This document shows, piece by piece, positions 1-8,005 of a stretch of 64,000 nucleotides of DNA. The notes beneath the pieces were generated by a model. The model saw only the letters and a program-made list of their open reading frames with translations, searched no databases and was not told the origin of the DNA. Numbering within the stretch: the first letter of the stretch is position 1; the number at the start of each line of letters is the position of its first letter. The position numbers and the translations under genes were made by a program. Origin of the DNA: Solirubrobacteraceae bacterium (GTDB taxonomy: Bacteria; Actinomycetota; Thermoleophilia; Solirubrobacterales; Solirubrobacteraceae); assembly GCA_017882455.1 (NCBI GenBank), contig JADGPL010000004.1, forward strand, positions 1-64,000, given 5' to 3'.

Positions 1-99
1 TCAGCGGTGACAGTGAGCACCGCCGACTTCGATCTGACTGCCTATGACCCCTTCCCACGACCCACAGCCACCCCACCGGCCGTGGCACTACTCATCTAG
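1..99 (+). CDS. C-terminal fragment of an unidentified protein (5' end outside window)
   Basis: The first reading frame is open from base 1 to a TAG at 97-99 and encodes 32 residues ending in a Pro/Ala-rich stretch (PTATPPAVALLI). Nothing in the fragment is diagnostic of a family. It is convergent with the lipoprotein gene that ends 8 bp further on. It could equally be a chance open frame; the upstream sequence is needed to decide. Confidence 0.3.
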   Translation, partial: SAVTVSTADFDLTAYDPFPRPTATPPAVALLI

Positions 100-106
100 A
101 CAGCGC

Positions 107-355
107 TCAGCCGGTTCCGAGTTCCTGTTCGCGAGCCTGTTCCTGCGCTTCCTGGTGCATTTCGCGGAGGCTGACGAGTTCCTGGTGTTCGGCTTCGTCG
201 TCTTCTCGTTTGAGCTGTTCGACGAATTCTTCGACCAGGCCCGTCTGTCTGCTCGCCGAAGTCGCAGCTGTGGTGCCCGCACACCCGGACAGGCCGGGCA
301 CCACCAGCGCTGCGACCAGAAGGGTGGTGCAGAGGGGCTTGCGGCTTGCGACCAT
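107..355 (-). CDS. small putative lipoprotein
   Basis: An 82-residue protein read from ATG 355. Residues 1-26 form a lipoprotein signal: a basic start (MVASRK), a hydrophobic core (LLVAALVVPG) and a lipobox LSGC that would place the lipidated cysteine at about residue 25. The rest is a short Glu/Gln-rich segment that looks helical and possibly coiled-coil (EEFVEQLKREDDEAEHQELV). An upstream in-frame GTG exists, but only the 355 start puts the hydrophobic core at the N-terminus. No strong ribosome binding site is seen. The family is not recognised; the lipoprotein call rests on the signal alone. Confidence 0.55.
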   Translation of the reverse strand: MVASRKPLCTTLLVAALVVPGLSGCAGTTAATSASRQTGLVEEFVEQLKREDDEAEHQELVSLREMHQEAQEQAREQELGTG

Positions 356-597
356 GGGATTACTTCGACGCCCTGGGTGCACTGCTTGAGCGCCATCACG
401 ATCTGGACGCGTTCTCGGGCCGCATGGCACTCCTACACGTGTTCTTCTAATCGAACGCCGACCCGAGCATTCGAACTACCGGAAAAAAGTCGGAGACACA
501 CCTCGACTTAGGCGTCCATAGGTACGAACCTTCTGTACACGCGCGAGTGGGCGAAAGCTCTGTCTGCGCGCCTGATCCCCGCGGGTTCCCTGGCTCG

Positions 598-624
598 TTG
601 TGATCGGAGTGCCCAACATATACT
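598..624 (+). promoter_or_regulatory. candidate promoter of the TetR-type regulator
   Basis: TATACT at 619-624 is a near-consensus -10 box. The -35 is weak: TTGTGA at 598-603 with a 15-bp spacer or GTTGTG with 16. The transcript would start near 631 and carry a 20-25 nt leader with the ribosome binding site of the regulator starting at 654. The 356-597 stretch in front of it holds no other gene or signal that I can support. Confidence 0.35.
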
Positions 625-653
625 GGCGAAACGGACGATTAGGCGGGAAAGAG

Positions 654-1637
654 ATGGCATTCATGTACAAGACACGCGCCGCGACTCCAAGGCTGCGCCC
701 GGGGCCCAACGGGCTCCCCCGTGGACAGGTGACCGAGATTCAACGCAGTCGAATGCTCGCTGCGGCGGTCGATGCGGTCGAGGAGGTCGGCTACGCGCGG
801 ATGACCGTGGCTCAGGTGATCAGCCGGGCGAGGGTCTCGCGGAAGACCTTCTACGACGTCTTCGCGGACCGCGAGGACTGCTTCCTGGCTGCCTTCGAGC
901 AGGCGCTTTCCCAGGCCAGCTTGATCGCTAGGGAGGCATATGAGCGCGAGAGCGTGTGGCGCGAGGGGGTTCGCTCGGCGCTTGCTCGTCTGCTCATGTT
1001 CATGGACGAAGAGCCGGGCTTGGCCAAGCTGTGCGTCGTGGAGGCTCTCGCGGCGGGTGAAAAGGTGCTGGAGCGCCGGGCGCAGGTGCTCGACGAAGTG
1101 GCCGTGATCGTGGATCAGGGGCGTTTCCTGACCAACACGACGCGCGAACCGCCGGCGGTAACGGCTGAAGGCATCGTGGGTGGCGTCTTCGCTGTGGTCC
1201 ACACGCGTCTGCTCGAGGACGGCGATGAGCCTCTGACGGACCTGCTCGGGCCCCTGATGAGCATGATCGTGCTCCCCTATCTAGGCGCCAGAGCTGCGAG
1301 CCGCGAACTCGGCCGACCGGCCACCGAGGTTGCCAAGGAAAGAACCCCGCGAGGCCACTCGAGGTCGAGAGACCCTCTCGAAGGTCTCAACATGCGTTTG
1401 ACCTATCGAACTGTTCGGGTGCTGATGGTCATAGCCGAACATTCCGGAGCGAGCAATCGTGAGATCGCGGAAGGGTCGGGAATCATCGACCAGGGGCAGA
1501 TCTCGAAGCTGCTCAACAGGCTGGCCCGCCTAGAGCTCGTGGACAACCGCGGCGAGGGCCAGGAGAAGGGCGCTGCCAACGCCTGGCATCTGACGCCTCG
1601 CGGCGCCCAGGTCGAGCGAGCTACCCGCCCGCGCTGA
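654..1637 (+). CDS. TetR-family regulator with fused C-terminal winged-helix domain
   Basis: A 327-residue regulator. Residues about 26-85 are a TetR/AcrR DNA-binding domain, with the helix-turn-helix in MTVAQVISRARVSRKTFYDVF. A helical ligand/dimer region follows. Residues about 247-325 form a second, MarR-like winged helix (TVRVLMVIAEHSGASNREIA, then QISKLLNRLARLELV). A normal TetR repressor is about 200 residues, so the protein is a two-headed fusion. ATG 654 is chosen over GTG 600 because GGGAAAGAG lies just before it and the extra 18 residues have no domain. It precedes the conjugation-like module and could control it; its ligand is unknown. Confidence 0.8.
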   Translation: MAFMYKTRAATPRLRPGPNGLPRGQVTEIQRSRMLAAAVDAVEEVGYARMTVAQVISRARVSRKTFYDVFADREDCFLAAFEQALSQASLIAREAYERESVWREGVRSALARLLMFMDEEPGLAKLCVVEALAAGEKVLERRAQVLDEVAVIVDQGRFLTNTTREPPAVTAEGIVGGVFAVVHTRLLEDGDEPLTDLLGPLMSMIVLPYLGARAASRELGRPATEVAKERTPRGHSRSRDPLEGLNMRLTYRTVRVLMVIAEHSGASNREIAEGSGIIDQGQISKLLNRLARLELVDNRGEGQEKGAANAWHLTPRGAQVERATRPR

Positions 1638-1767
1638 GCCCGAGAGGCGCGCGGTCACCGCGTGCGCCTGCGCGTCGTCGCGACGATCACAGTCGATCGC
1701 CCGGCGGCGCGTCACCTGTGCGTCTCCTCGTCCCGCCCTCGCGCCGGCGGTCGGAGAGAGCGATGAG

Positions 1768-4700
1768 GTGCTTCGCTTTCTACTGTGGCGGATGCTTGGC
1801 CTGCTGGCCGCATTCGTGGGCCTGTGCCTGCTTGCTTGGCTTCTCACAGGAGGATTGGGGAAGGCGCTCCGTGGCAGCGCTGGCAGCTCGTCCCATCTGA
1901 CGTTCAGCGTTCCCTGGGATGTGCTCGCCAAGGCCGTTCGAGATGGCTGGGGTTGGCGCCCGGCGTCTGGCATCGCCCCCACCCACTTGCTCGCGGCATC
2001 TCTCACAGCCTCGATCGTCCTCGTCACGGGGGTGCGCTGCGTGCTGCGGCGCAGGCGCCGCTATGTGCGCTTGCGGGTGGATGCTTACCGCACCGACCAG
2101 GCCGAGCCTGAGGCGCTCATCAGAATGTTCGAAGCGCTGCACAAGCGTCTGCTGCGACGCTGGTGGCGTCGCCTGATGCTCGGGCAGCCGTCGGTCGCGC
2201 TCGAGGTGCATCACACCGGCTCTGGCGCCAACGGGTGCGCGTGGCTGGGCGTCAGCTGTCCGCAGGGCCTTGAGCCCCTGGTGCATGCGGCGCTCCAGGC
2301 GGCCTACCCCAACTGTGGTTTGACCGTGGCCGAATGCGAGCTCGGCATCGCGCCGTCGGTCGTGAGGGTGAAGAAGCACACCGCGTTCCTCAGGAGGAGC
2401 AAGCCGACTCAGCGATTCGAGTTCGATCGTGAGCCTCCCGTGAACCGTCTGCTCACCGTAATGGGGGCGTGCGGCGAGCCGGCCTTCGTGCAGATCTCGT
2501 TGACCCCCACGCCTGCCGCTTTTGAGAGCTTCGCCAGGTGCTTGTTCAAACATCAGGAGGCGCGTATCTCCCGCGAGCGCCGGGAGCATCTCTATGTTCG
2601 TGATCGCTCGATGGTTCAGGACGTCGAGCTCCGGGGTGGCCTCGACATCCAGCACAGGCCGCTCTTCTTCGTCGACCTGCGGGTCATCGCGCCGAGCCGA
2701 GCGATCTGTGAGCGCGTGGCGTCTGAGCTGCGGGTCGAGACCGCCGAGAATCGCCTGGTGGAGCGCGGCACCACTTTTCGCCACGGCGTGCTCGGACTCT
2801 ACGGTCGCCGGGTGCAGCGCGGCGAGGGGAACCCGCTCCCGCCGTTTCGCAAGGGCGTCTTCGCCACCACCGAGCTCGTATCTCTTTGGCAGTTGCCCTC
2901 GATCGACTACACCACCGTGCCATTTGCGCGCTCGAGCCTGCCGATTGCACCCGCTCCTCCCGGGATCTTCCGACCGCAGAACGGCTGCGGCACGCTGCGC
3001 GACGCACTCGGGCCCGTCTCCATCCACGAGGAGCTGCGACGGCAGAACACCGCTGTTCCCGGAACGGTGGAGCAGGGCAAGTCGAGCTACCTCGTAGCAA
3101 CGGTCGCCGAGGATGTCCGCCGCGAGCGCTGCGCGCTGATCGTGCTCGATCCGAAGGGCGACGCGGCCGAGGCAGCGTTGAGCGTCATCCCAGCCGGCCG
3201 GACGTGCACGCTGCTGGACTTCTCCAACCCGACCTGCGGCTTCAATCCTCTGGCCGTAGACGCCCCGGCCGACGTCATCGCCGACTACGTGGTTGCAGCA
3301 CTGAAGAACCTCTTCACCGACGCTGATATTCGCGCCTCCTCGGACCGGTATCTGCGCAACGCGATCATCGCGGTGCTGGCGCACGACCGCACGGCCAGCC
3401 TGTGGGATGCCGCTCGGCTGCTGTCTGTGGGCGAGGAGGGCTACGCGTACAGGAGCAGCGTGGGCGCAAGCGTTCGTACGCTGCCAGAGTTCAAGGAGAT
3501 CTCTGAGTTCTTCACCTCAGAGTTGACGGCTCAGCTCGCCGACGCTCGCAGCACCACAACCGCAAAGCTGGATGCGCCGGTGAACAAGCTGGCGCGTTTG
3601 TTGAACTCGGCGTCGATCAAGCGGGTGCTCCTGAATGACTCGCTAACAGTCGACTTCGACCGCGTGATCGCTGATCGCGAGGTGCTCGTCGTCAAGGGAG
3701 CGCTGGGCGCCATGGGCGCCGGGAACACTTCGGTATTGATGCAGCTGCTCATGGGGATGCTCGATGCTGCGCTGGCTCGCCAGCAGGATCTGGTTCCCGC
3801 ACATCAGCGGGTCGCTGTCGCGCTGAAGGTCGATGAGGCGCCTCTGGTCATCAACCGCGGCTTTGCCGAGACAATGGCACTGAAGCGATCGGCCGGTCTC
3901 GAGACCGTGGCCTGCTGGCAGACCGACGCCCAATGGATCGACCGGGACGTGCGCGCCCAACTGGACGCCCTGTTCGCTCACCGGGTCTATTTCGCGACTG
4001 CCTCATCGAGCGACGCCCGTGACGCAATCTCGCTGACGATGGCTGAGTTCTCCGACACGGTGCGTCCGGGAATCGGGAACCTGTCGAGCCTGGGTCGTCC
4101 CGACGTGCGCCTGCACCTGCCCAAGCACCATGCGGTCGTGAGCTGGAGCACGCCCATGGGTCGCCAGTCGTCCTTCATCGCCCAGACGCTGCCGCTGCGT
4201 GTCGACCGGGAGCGCCTGGCGCTCCATGCAGCAGCTCAGAAGCAGCGCGGGGGACGCCATCGCACCGATCTGCGCCAGCCCCACTGGGAGCGTGCCAGGA
4301 CGGACCGTGGCGTTGCAGCGTGCGCTCCGACGGTCCGCCGCGTCGAGCCCACAGGCTCGGGAGACGGCGCGGGTGGGGGATCCCGAGAGCCCCCGCAGGC
4401 AGACACCGCCCTGCCGACCATTCCGGCCGAGAGCTACGGCGAGCTGGTCGAGTTGGATCGCGCCCAGAGCGCGCGGCGGGCTCCGCCCCTCACTCCGCCA
4501 CGCGTTCTGCAACCAGATCGGATCGATCTCGAGGTACTTGCGCTGATCAGCGCTCTCGGGCACGTGCTGACCAGCCAGCTCCATCGGCGGATCAATCCCG
4601 AGCGCTCGCCCACGACCACTCAGCGCCGCTTGAAGCGCCTGGCGGACGCCGGCCTGGTCGAGCGCTTCCAGTTCCATCGGCGTGACGGAGGTGGCGTGCC

Positions 4701-5538
4701 CATGTGCTACGCCATCACTGCTGAGGGGATGCGGGCGCTCGGCAGAGGCGACGAGCGCTCCGAGTCCGGTCAGGTGGCCCGCCCATCCGCGTCCCCCGCC
4801 GCTGGCGTGACAGGCCTGCGACAGGCCCGTCACGAGATCCATGTAGCCGGCTGGGTCCTTGCGCTCGCTGGTGTTCTCGGCGAATCTGTTGCGGGGCTCC
4901 GCGGAGCGCGGGACGCGGTGTTGTCCGTGCCGCAGCGCGCGAGCGGAGACGGTCGCGTGGCGTTGGCACCTGCGGATCTGAGGCTGCCGGGTGGGCGCGC
5001 GCCACATGACTTCCTGAGAACGGATCGGGCTGGTGGGAGAGTCGAGGTCGAGCGATTTGAGACGCTGCGGCCCGACGCGATCGTCGAGGTGTCGCTCGGA
5101 ATCGACTTGATCATCGAGCGCGATGACCGGATATCGGACGCGGGAGCCACCGCCAAGCTCGAGCGCTATGACCACTTTCTGGCCGGCTGGTCGGTGCACA
5201 CCAAGCGCTACGGGCGCCGCGCAGCAGCCGAGCCCACAGCCGTATTCCTTTGCCGGGACCGCGCACGGGCTCGCGACTGCGCCAGAGGCGCGGACGCGCT
5301 CCTGTGTGCTTGCCGCGCCTATGCGGGCGAGTACCCCTTCGACTGGGAGTATCCGGGGAGGGAGCGAATCCTGTTTGCCGCCGAGCGTGACATCCACGAG
5401 GGGCTGTTGCTCGCGTATGGAGTCCCCACCCTGCCTCCGGCGGTGCGGGTCGCAGCGGCCCACGGCGACCCCCGGGCGGGCGAGGCAGCGATCCTGCTCC
5501 GCGAGCTGCCAGGTGCCCGCCTCGACTCCGACGCTTGA
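1768..5538 (+). CDS. VirD4-like coupling ATPase fused to replication-relaxation-type domain
   Basis: A 1256-residue membrane ATPase. Two transmembrane segments lie near residues 8-28 and 73-92. A HerA/VirD4-type P-loop domain follows: Walker A GTVEQGKSS at about 432, Walker B LIVLDPKGD at 457, and a second acidic strand VDE at about 688-690. A Gly/Pro-rich linker leads to a winged helix (about 920-985) and a C-terminal replication-relaxation-like region with RPD at 1101-1103 and IERD near 1117, which may be a nuclease-like fold (inference). The GTG 1768 start has GGAGAG about 10 nt upstream. Coupling proteins of this family move DNA through a type IV channel. A separate coupling ATPase (8006) and a separate relaxation-type protein (9751) nearby make this fusion notable. 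Confidence 0.75.
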   Translation: MLRFLLWRMLGLLAAFVGLCLLAWLLTGGLGKALRGSAGSSSHLTFSVPWDVLAKAVRDGWGWRPASGIAPTHLLAASLTASIVLVTGVRCVLRRRRRYVRLRVDAYRTDQAEPEALIRMFEALHKRLLRRWWRRLMLGQPSVALEVHHTGSGANGCAWLGVSCPQGLEPLVHAALQAAYPNCGLTVAECELGIAPSVVRVKKHTAFLRRSKPTQRFEFDREPPVNRLLTVMGACGEPAFVQISLTPTPAAFESFARCLFKHQEARISRERREHLYVRDRSMVQDVELRGGLDIQHRPLFFVDLRVIAPSRAICERVASELRVETAENRLVERGTTFRHGVLGLYGRRVQRGEGNPLPPFRKGVFATTELVSLWQLPSIDYTTVPFARSSLPIAPAPPGIFRPQNGCGTLRDALGPVSIHEELRRQNTAVPGTVEQGKSSYLVATVAEDVRRERCALIVLDPKGDAAEAALSVIPAGRTCTLLDFSNPTCGFNPLAVDAPADVIADYVVAALKNLFTDADIRASSDRYLRNAIIAVLAHDRTASLWDAARLLSVGEEGYAYRSSVGASVRTLPEFKEISEFFTSELTAQLADARSTTTAKLDAPVNKLARLLNSASIKRVLLNDSLTVDFDRVIADREVLVVKGALGAMGAGNTSVLMQLLMGMLDAALARQQDLVPAHQRVAVALKVDEAPLVINRGFAETMALKRSAGLETVACWQTDAQWIDRDVRAQLDALFAHRVYFATASSSDARDAISLTMAEFSDTVRPGIGNLSSLGRPDVRLHLPKHHAVVSWSTPMGRQSSFIAQTLPLRVDRERLALHAAAQKQRGGRHRTDLRQPHWERARTDRGVAACAPTVRRVEPTGSGDGAGGGSREPPQADTALPTIPAESYGELVELDRAQSARRAPPLTPPRVLQPDRIDLEVLALISALGHVLTSQLHRRINPERSPTTTQRRLKRLADAGLVERFQFHRRDGGGVPMCYAITAEGMRALGRGDERSESGQVARPSASPAAGVTGLRQARHEIHVAGWVLALAGVLGESVAGLRGARDAVLSVPQRASGDGRVALAPADLRLPGGRAPHDFLRTDRAGGRVEVERFETLRPDAIVEVSLGIDLIIERDDRISDAGATAKLERYDHFLAGWSVHTKRYGRRAAAEPTAVFLCRDRARARDCARGADALLCACRAYAGEYPFDWEYPGRERILFAAERDIHEGLLLAYGVPTLPPAVRVAAAHGDPRAGEAAILLRELPGARLDSDA

Positions 5539-5608
5539 TGCGCCGCCGGAGCGTGAGCGCGCAGGCGCTCGCAGCAGTGCATCCGGTTCCTGGCGCGAAT
5601 GTGGCCGT

Positions 5609-5689
5609 GCAGTTGCCTGAGGGTCAATGCAGTCGCCGCCCCGCATAACGCAGTTGCGGCCGTTCGGAGCGCCTCATACGCGCAGTCGC
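5609..5689 (+). repeat. four direct GCAGTYGC repeats, helically phased
   Basis: GCAGTTGC at 5609, GCAGTCGC at 5629, GCAGTTGC at 5650 and GCAGTCGC at 5682. The spacings of 20, 21 and 32 bp are close to 2, 2 and 3 turns of the helix, and the T and C versions alternate. All four are in the same orientation. This resembles iterons or an operator array bound by one protein on one face of the DNA. Which protein binds is unknown; the flanking fused ATPase and the unknown protein at 6154 are candidates by position only. Confidence 0.55.
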
Positions 5690-6012
5690 GATCGCTCCAG
5701 CTCGCGCCCGGCTGCGCACACATGACCTCGGATTGGCGCATTCCAGAGCCGAATACTCGATGTGCACGGAGGGCAACGGCTCGTGATTCGCCCCGCGCGC
5801 GAGTTGCCCGGGCGATGGGGCCCCGCTGCCGGCTAACCTGCGTGCCTCTCCTCCTCTCAATCCCCTCGAGTCTCAGCCACATATGCGCGCCTGCAGCTCA
5901 CTGCGCCGGAATGACGAACACCGCCACCGTGCCACCGCGCACGCTCACGGCCTCGCCTCGAGGAGCCCGTTCGCGCCAGGTTGATGGCGACGCCGACTCA
6001 CGCAATGAGTCT

Positions 6013-6038
6013 CCGAGACCCCCTTAAGGGGTTCTCGG
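6013..6038. promoter_or_regulatory. 26-bp near-perfect palindrome, candidate operator
   Basis: The arms CCGAGACCCCCTT and AAGGGGTTCTCGG match at 12 of 13 positions with no spacer. It ends 37 bp before the -35 box of the 6154 gene. There is no T-run, so it does not look like an intrinsic terminator. The position fits an upstream operator or activator site; the binding protein is unknown, though the response regulator of the same operon is a natural suspect. Confidence 0.4.
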
Positions 6039-6075
6039 CCTCCGCCAGGACAGGGCGCCCCCTCGCTCTGTGCCC

Positions 6076-6104
6076 TTGACGACTGTTCGCCGGGCTCCTA
6101 TTAA
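6076..6104 (+). promoter_or_regulatory. sigma70-type promoter of the 6154-7805 operon
   Basis: TTGACG at 6076-6081 and TATTAA at 6099-6104 are separated by exactly 17 bp. Transcription would start near 6111, leaving a leader of about 43 nt with a GGAGG ribosome binding site at 6144-6148. This is one of the two clearest housekeeping-type promoters in the window. Confidence 0.7.
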
Positions 6105-6153
6105 GCCGGCCCAGTCATGACCGCAATAGCGACGAGCCCAACCGGAGGCAACC

Positions 6154-7095
6154 ATGCAGAGCACCCTCTCGCCGACCTTCAGCGTCCGACGCTCTCACGA
6201 GCGTCGAAACACTCCATCGGGCCAGTGGCTTCCCGTGGGGAGTCACTCGCCTCGCCCTCGATCTCGCTCATTGGCGCGCTACACGGACGAGCTGGGACGC
6301 CCGCGCGAGCTGGTCTCTCTGCAGGCGCTGGCCGGCAGCGTTCTGCTCATCGATCGTGATGCGGCCACCCAGGGGGACGGTCGTCTGCTCGCAAGGCTCT
6401 CGCCCGATGAGCCTGTCGAGAACTGCTCGCTCGTCTGCGAGCAGTATCTGCGCGAGCCCAACGACGGCAGGCGACGTTGTCGTGCATTGACCTATGCGGA
6501 CCTGTCGAGTGCCTCCCGCGAGGAGCTCGAGTCGAGCACCGGATCAGAGATCCCGAAGGAACCCGTGATCGACCCGGACGGAGGCTCTTGTGCGCTCGAG
6601 CGCGTGCCGAGTCGCCTGCCAATCCCCCATCTGCGGTGGTGTCGTCAGGCGGCTGGCCAAGTCGGCGGCCTGCTCGAGCCGGTGAGCCTGCGCGAGGTGA
6701 TCGCCCGTCTCGAGAGCTACGAGCCCGTGTGCGCCCTCACGCGCCGGGCACTCGCTCGCCACGCTGAGGACCCTGCACTCTCGACAGCCGTGCTGCAAGC
6801 CGAGCTTGTTCGCGTCCAGGAGAGCCCGATCGTCCTCAACCGAGGGTTGCGGGAAAGCGTGCTCGCGATGGTCGAGCGCGAGCGACTGAGCATGAGCGAG
6901 ATCGCCCTGCGCTGTGGACGCATCAAGCGGGACCGCAAAGGCAACGAGAGCGGTGAGACGAGCTGGCTCGCGCGCCGTCTCGGCCTCTTGCCCGACGCAG
7001 CCACCGGCACTTCCACCCCGTGGATCCACAGCGATGTGCTCGGGCTGATCGCGCGTCAGGGTCTCGGGCTCAGTCCACGCGAGGTCGAACTCTGA
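6154..7095 (+). CDS. hypothetical protein with C-terminal helix-turn-helix-like region
   Basis: A 313-residue protein of unrecognised family. The ATG at 6154 has GGAGG five bases upstream and a good promoter, so it is a real gene. The N-terminal 40 residues are Arg/Ser-rich. A middle section has scattered cysteines (ENCSLVCEQ, GRRRCRAL). Residues about 232-313 are helical with a possible helix-turn-helix (RLSMSEIALRCGRIKRD). Its TGA overlaps the ATG of the response regulator, so the two are co-translated. It may be a DNA-binding partner of the regulator or of the transfer proteins; that is a guess from position. Confidence 0.7.
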   Translation: MQSTLSPTFSVRRSHERRNTPSGQWLPVGSHSPRPRSRSLARYTDELGRPRELVSLQALAGSVLLIDRDAATQGDGRLLARLSPDEPVENCSLVCEQYLREPNDGRRRCRALTYADLSSASREELESSTGSEIPKEPVIDPDGGSCALERVPSRLPIPHLRWCRQAAGQVGGLLEPVSLREVIARLESYEPVCALTRRALARHAEDPALSTAVLQAELVRVQESPIVLNRGLRESVLAMVERERLSMSEIALRCGRIKRDRKGNESGETSWLARRLGLLPDAATGTSTPWIHSDVLGLIARQGLGLSPREVEL

Positions 7096-7805
7096 TGGAC
7101 GGGGAGCCACCGGGGCCGATCCTCGTCGTCGAGGCCGACAGGCGTCTGGGCATGGCGCTCGCCGAGCAGCTGCTCGCCGACGGCTATGCGGTCGAGCTCG
7201 CCCACACCGCAGAGCATGCGCGGATACTCGCGCGCCGAAGTGCCCCGACGCTGGCCGTGCTGGGTGACCTGGATTTGCCGCGTGGCTCCTTGCAGCTACT
7301 AGAGGAGATCCGAAGCGCCGGCGGGCGCGGCATGTTGTGGCAGAGCTCGCTGCCAGCCGTCGTGCTCGCCTCCAGCGCCCAGCAGCTGGACATGCTCCGA
7401 GCGTTCGATGCCGGGGCCGACGACTTTGTCTCCAAGCCCGCCGCCTACCTTGAGTTGAGAGCCCGCGTTCGAGCAATTCTGCGGCGGGCCGAGGGTCGCC
7501 CCGAGCAGGCGCGCCTGCTCGAAGTAGGCCCGCTGGTGATCGATCTCGCAACGCGTGAGGTGAGCCTTCACGCTCGCCCAGTCTGCCTGCGGCGGATGGA
7601 GTTTGAGCTGCTCACGCAGCTCGCGCGCGAGCCGTCGCGCGTATTCGCCAGGAACGAGCTCCTGCAGGCCGTGTGGGGCTACCGCTCGAGTGGGTCCACG
7701 AGGACCCTTGACAGCCACGCCAGTCGCCTGCGCCGCAAGCTCGACGTGGACGGGTCCGGAGGCTGGGTCATCAACGTCTGGGGCGTGGGTTACCGCCTGA
7801 TCTGA
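7095..7805 (+). CDS. OmpR/PhoB-family response regulator (orphan)
   Basis: A 236-residue two-domain regulator. The receiver domain spans residues about 8-120, with acidic-pocket residues E13 and D15, the likely phosphate acceptor D58 in GDLDLP and the conserved Lys in VSKP. The output domain (about 140-236) is the PhoB-type winged helix, ending in the typical NVWGVGYRL. No histidine kinase gene lies in the window. It overlaps the upstream gene by one base (TGATG), so both are made from the promoter at 6076. Its target could include the palindrome at 6013-6038 (inference). Confidence 0.88.
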   Translation: MDGEPPGPILVVEADRRLGMALAEQLLADGYAVELAHTAEHARILARRSAPTLAVLGDLDLPRGSLQLLEEIRSAGGRGMLWQSSLPAVVLASSAQQLDMLRAFDAGADDFVSKPAAYLELRARVRAILRRAEGRPEQARLLEVGPLVIDLATREVSLHARPVCLRRMEFELLTQLAREPSRVFARNELLQAVWGYRSSGSTRTLDSHASRLRRKLDVDGSGGWVINVWGVGYRLI

Positions 7806-7902
7806 GTCGGAACCGCCGCGGAGTGGAGACCGCCCAGCGCGCACTCCCACGAACTTGACGGGCCCAAACGGCCCGGCATGAGGACAGCCGACCCGCGACC
7901 GA

Positions 7903-7958
7903 GGACCCGCGGGTCCGGCCGACGGGCCTGGTCATTGCGACCGGTCTGCTCCGGTCGC
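7903..7958. repeat. palindrome and hairpin upstream of the coupling ATPase gene
   Basis: GGACCCGCGGGTCC (7903-7916) is a perfect 14-bp palindrome. A hairpin with 8-bp perfect arms GCGACCGG/CCGGTCGC and a six-base loop follows at 7937-7958. Neither is followed by a T-run. They could be a structured leader, a poor terminator of the response regulator transcript, or binding sites. Confidence 0.4.
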
Positions 7959-8005
7959 CTACCCGCCTGTCCGGGCTGCGGACGGGCCGAGAAAGGAGGG
8001 GCGTG

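Larger units (their letters stand above)
5539..6075. other. gene-free gap with repeats and a palindrome
   Basis: About 540 bp between the fused ATPase and the promoter at 6076. Open frames here have no ribosome binding site, no recognisable domain and mixed codon choice, and I consider none of them genes. What the gap does hold is a set of four phased GCAGTYGC repeats (5609-5689) and a 26-bp imperfect palindrome (6013-6038), both listed separately. It could be a regulatory or replication region of the element. Confidence 0.5.

Noticed and set aside
4003-5646. 547-residue open frame on the minus strand
   Set aside because: Antisense to the fused ATPase gene whose C-terminal domains are recognisable; no motif on this strand.
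5599-6027. Open frame of 142 residues in the gap after the fused ATPase
   Set aside because: No ribosome binding site, low-complexity composition and irregular third-position GC; it overlaps the phased repeats and the palindrome.
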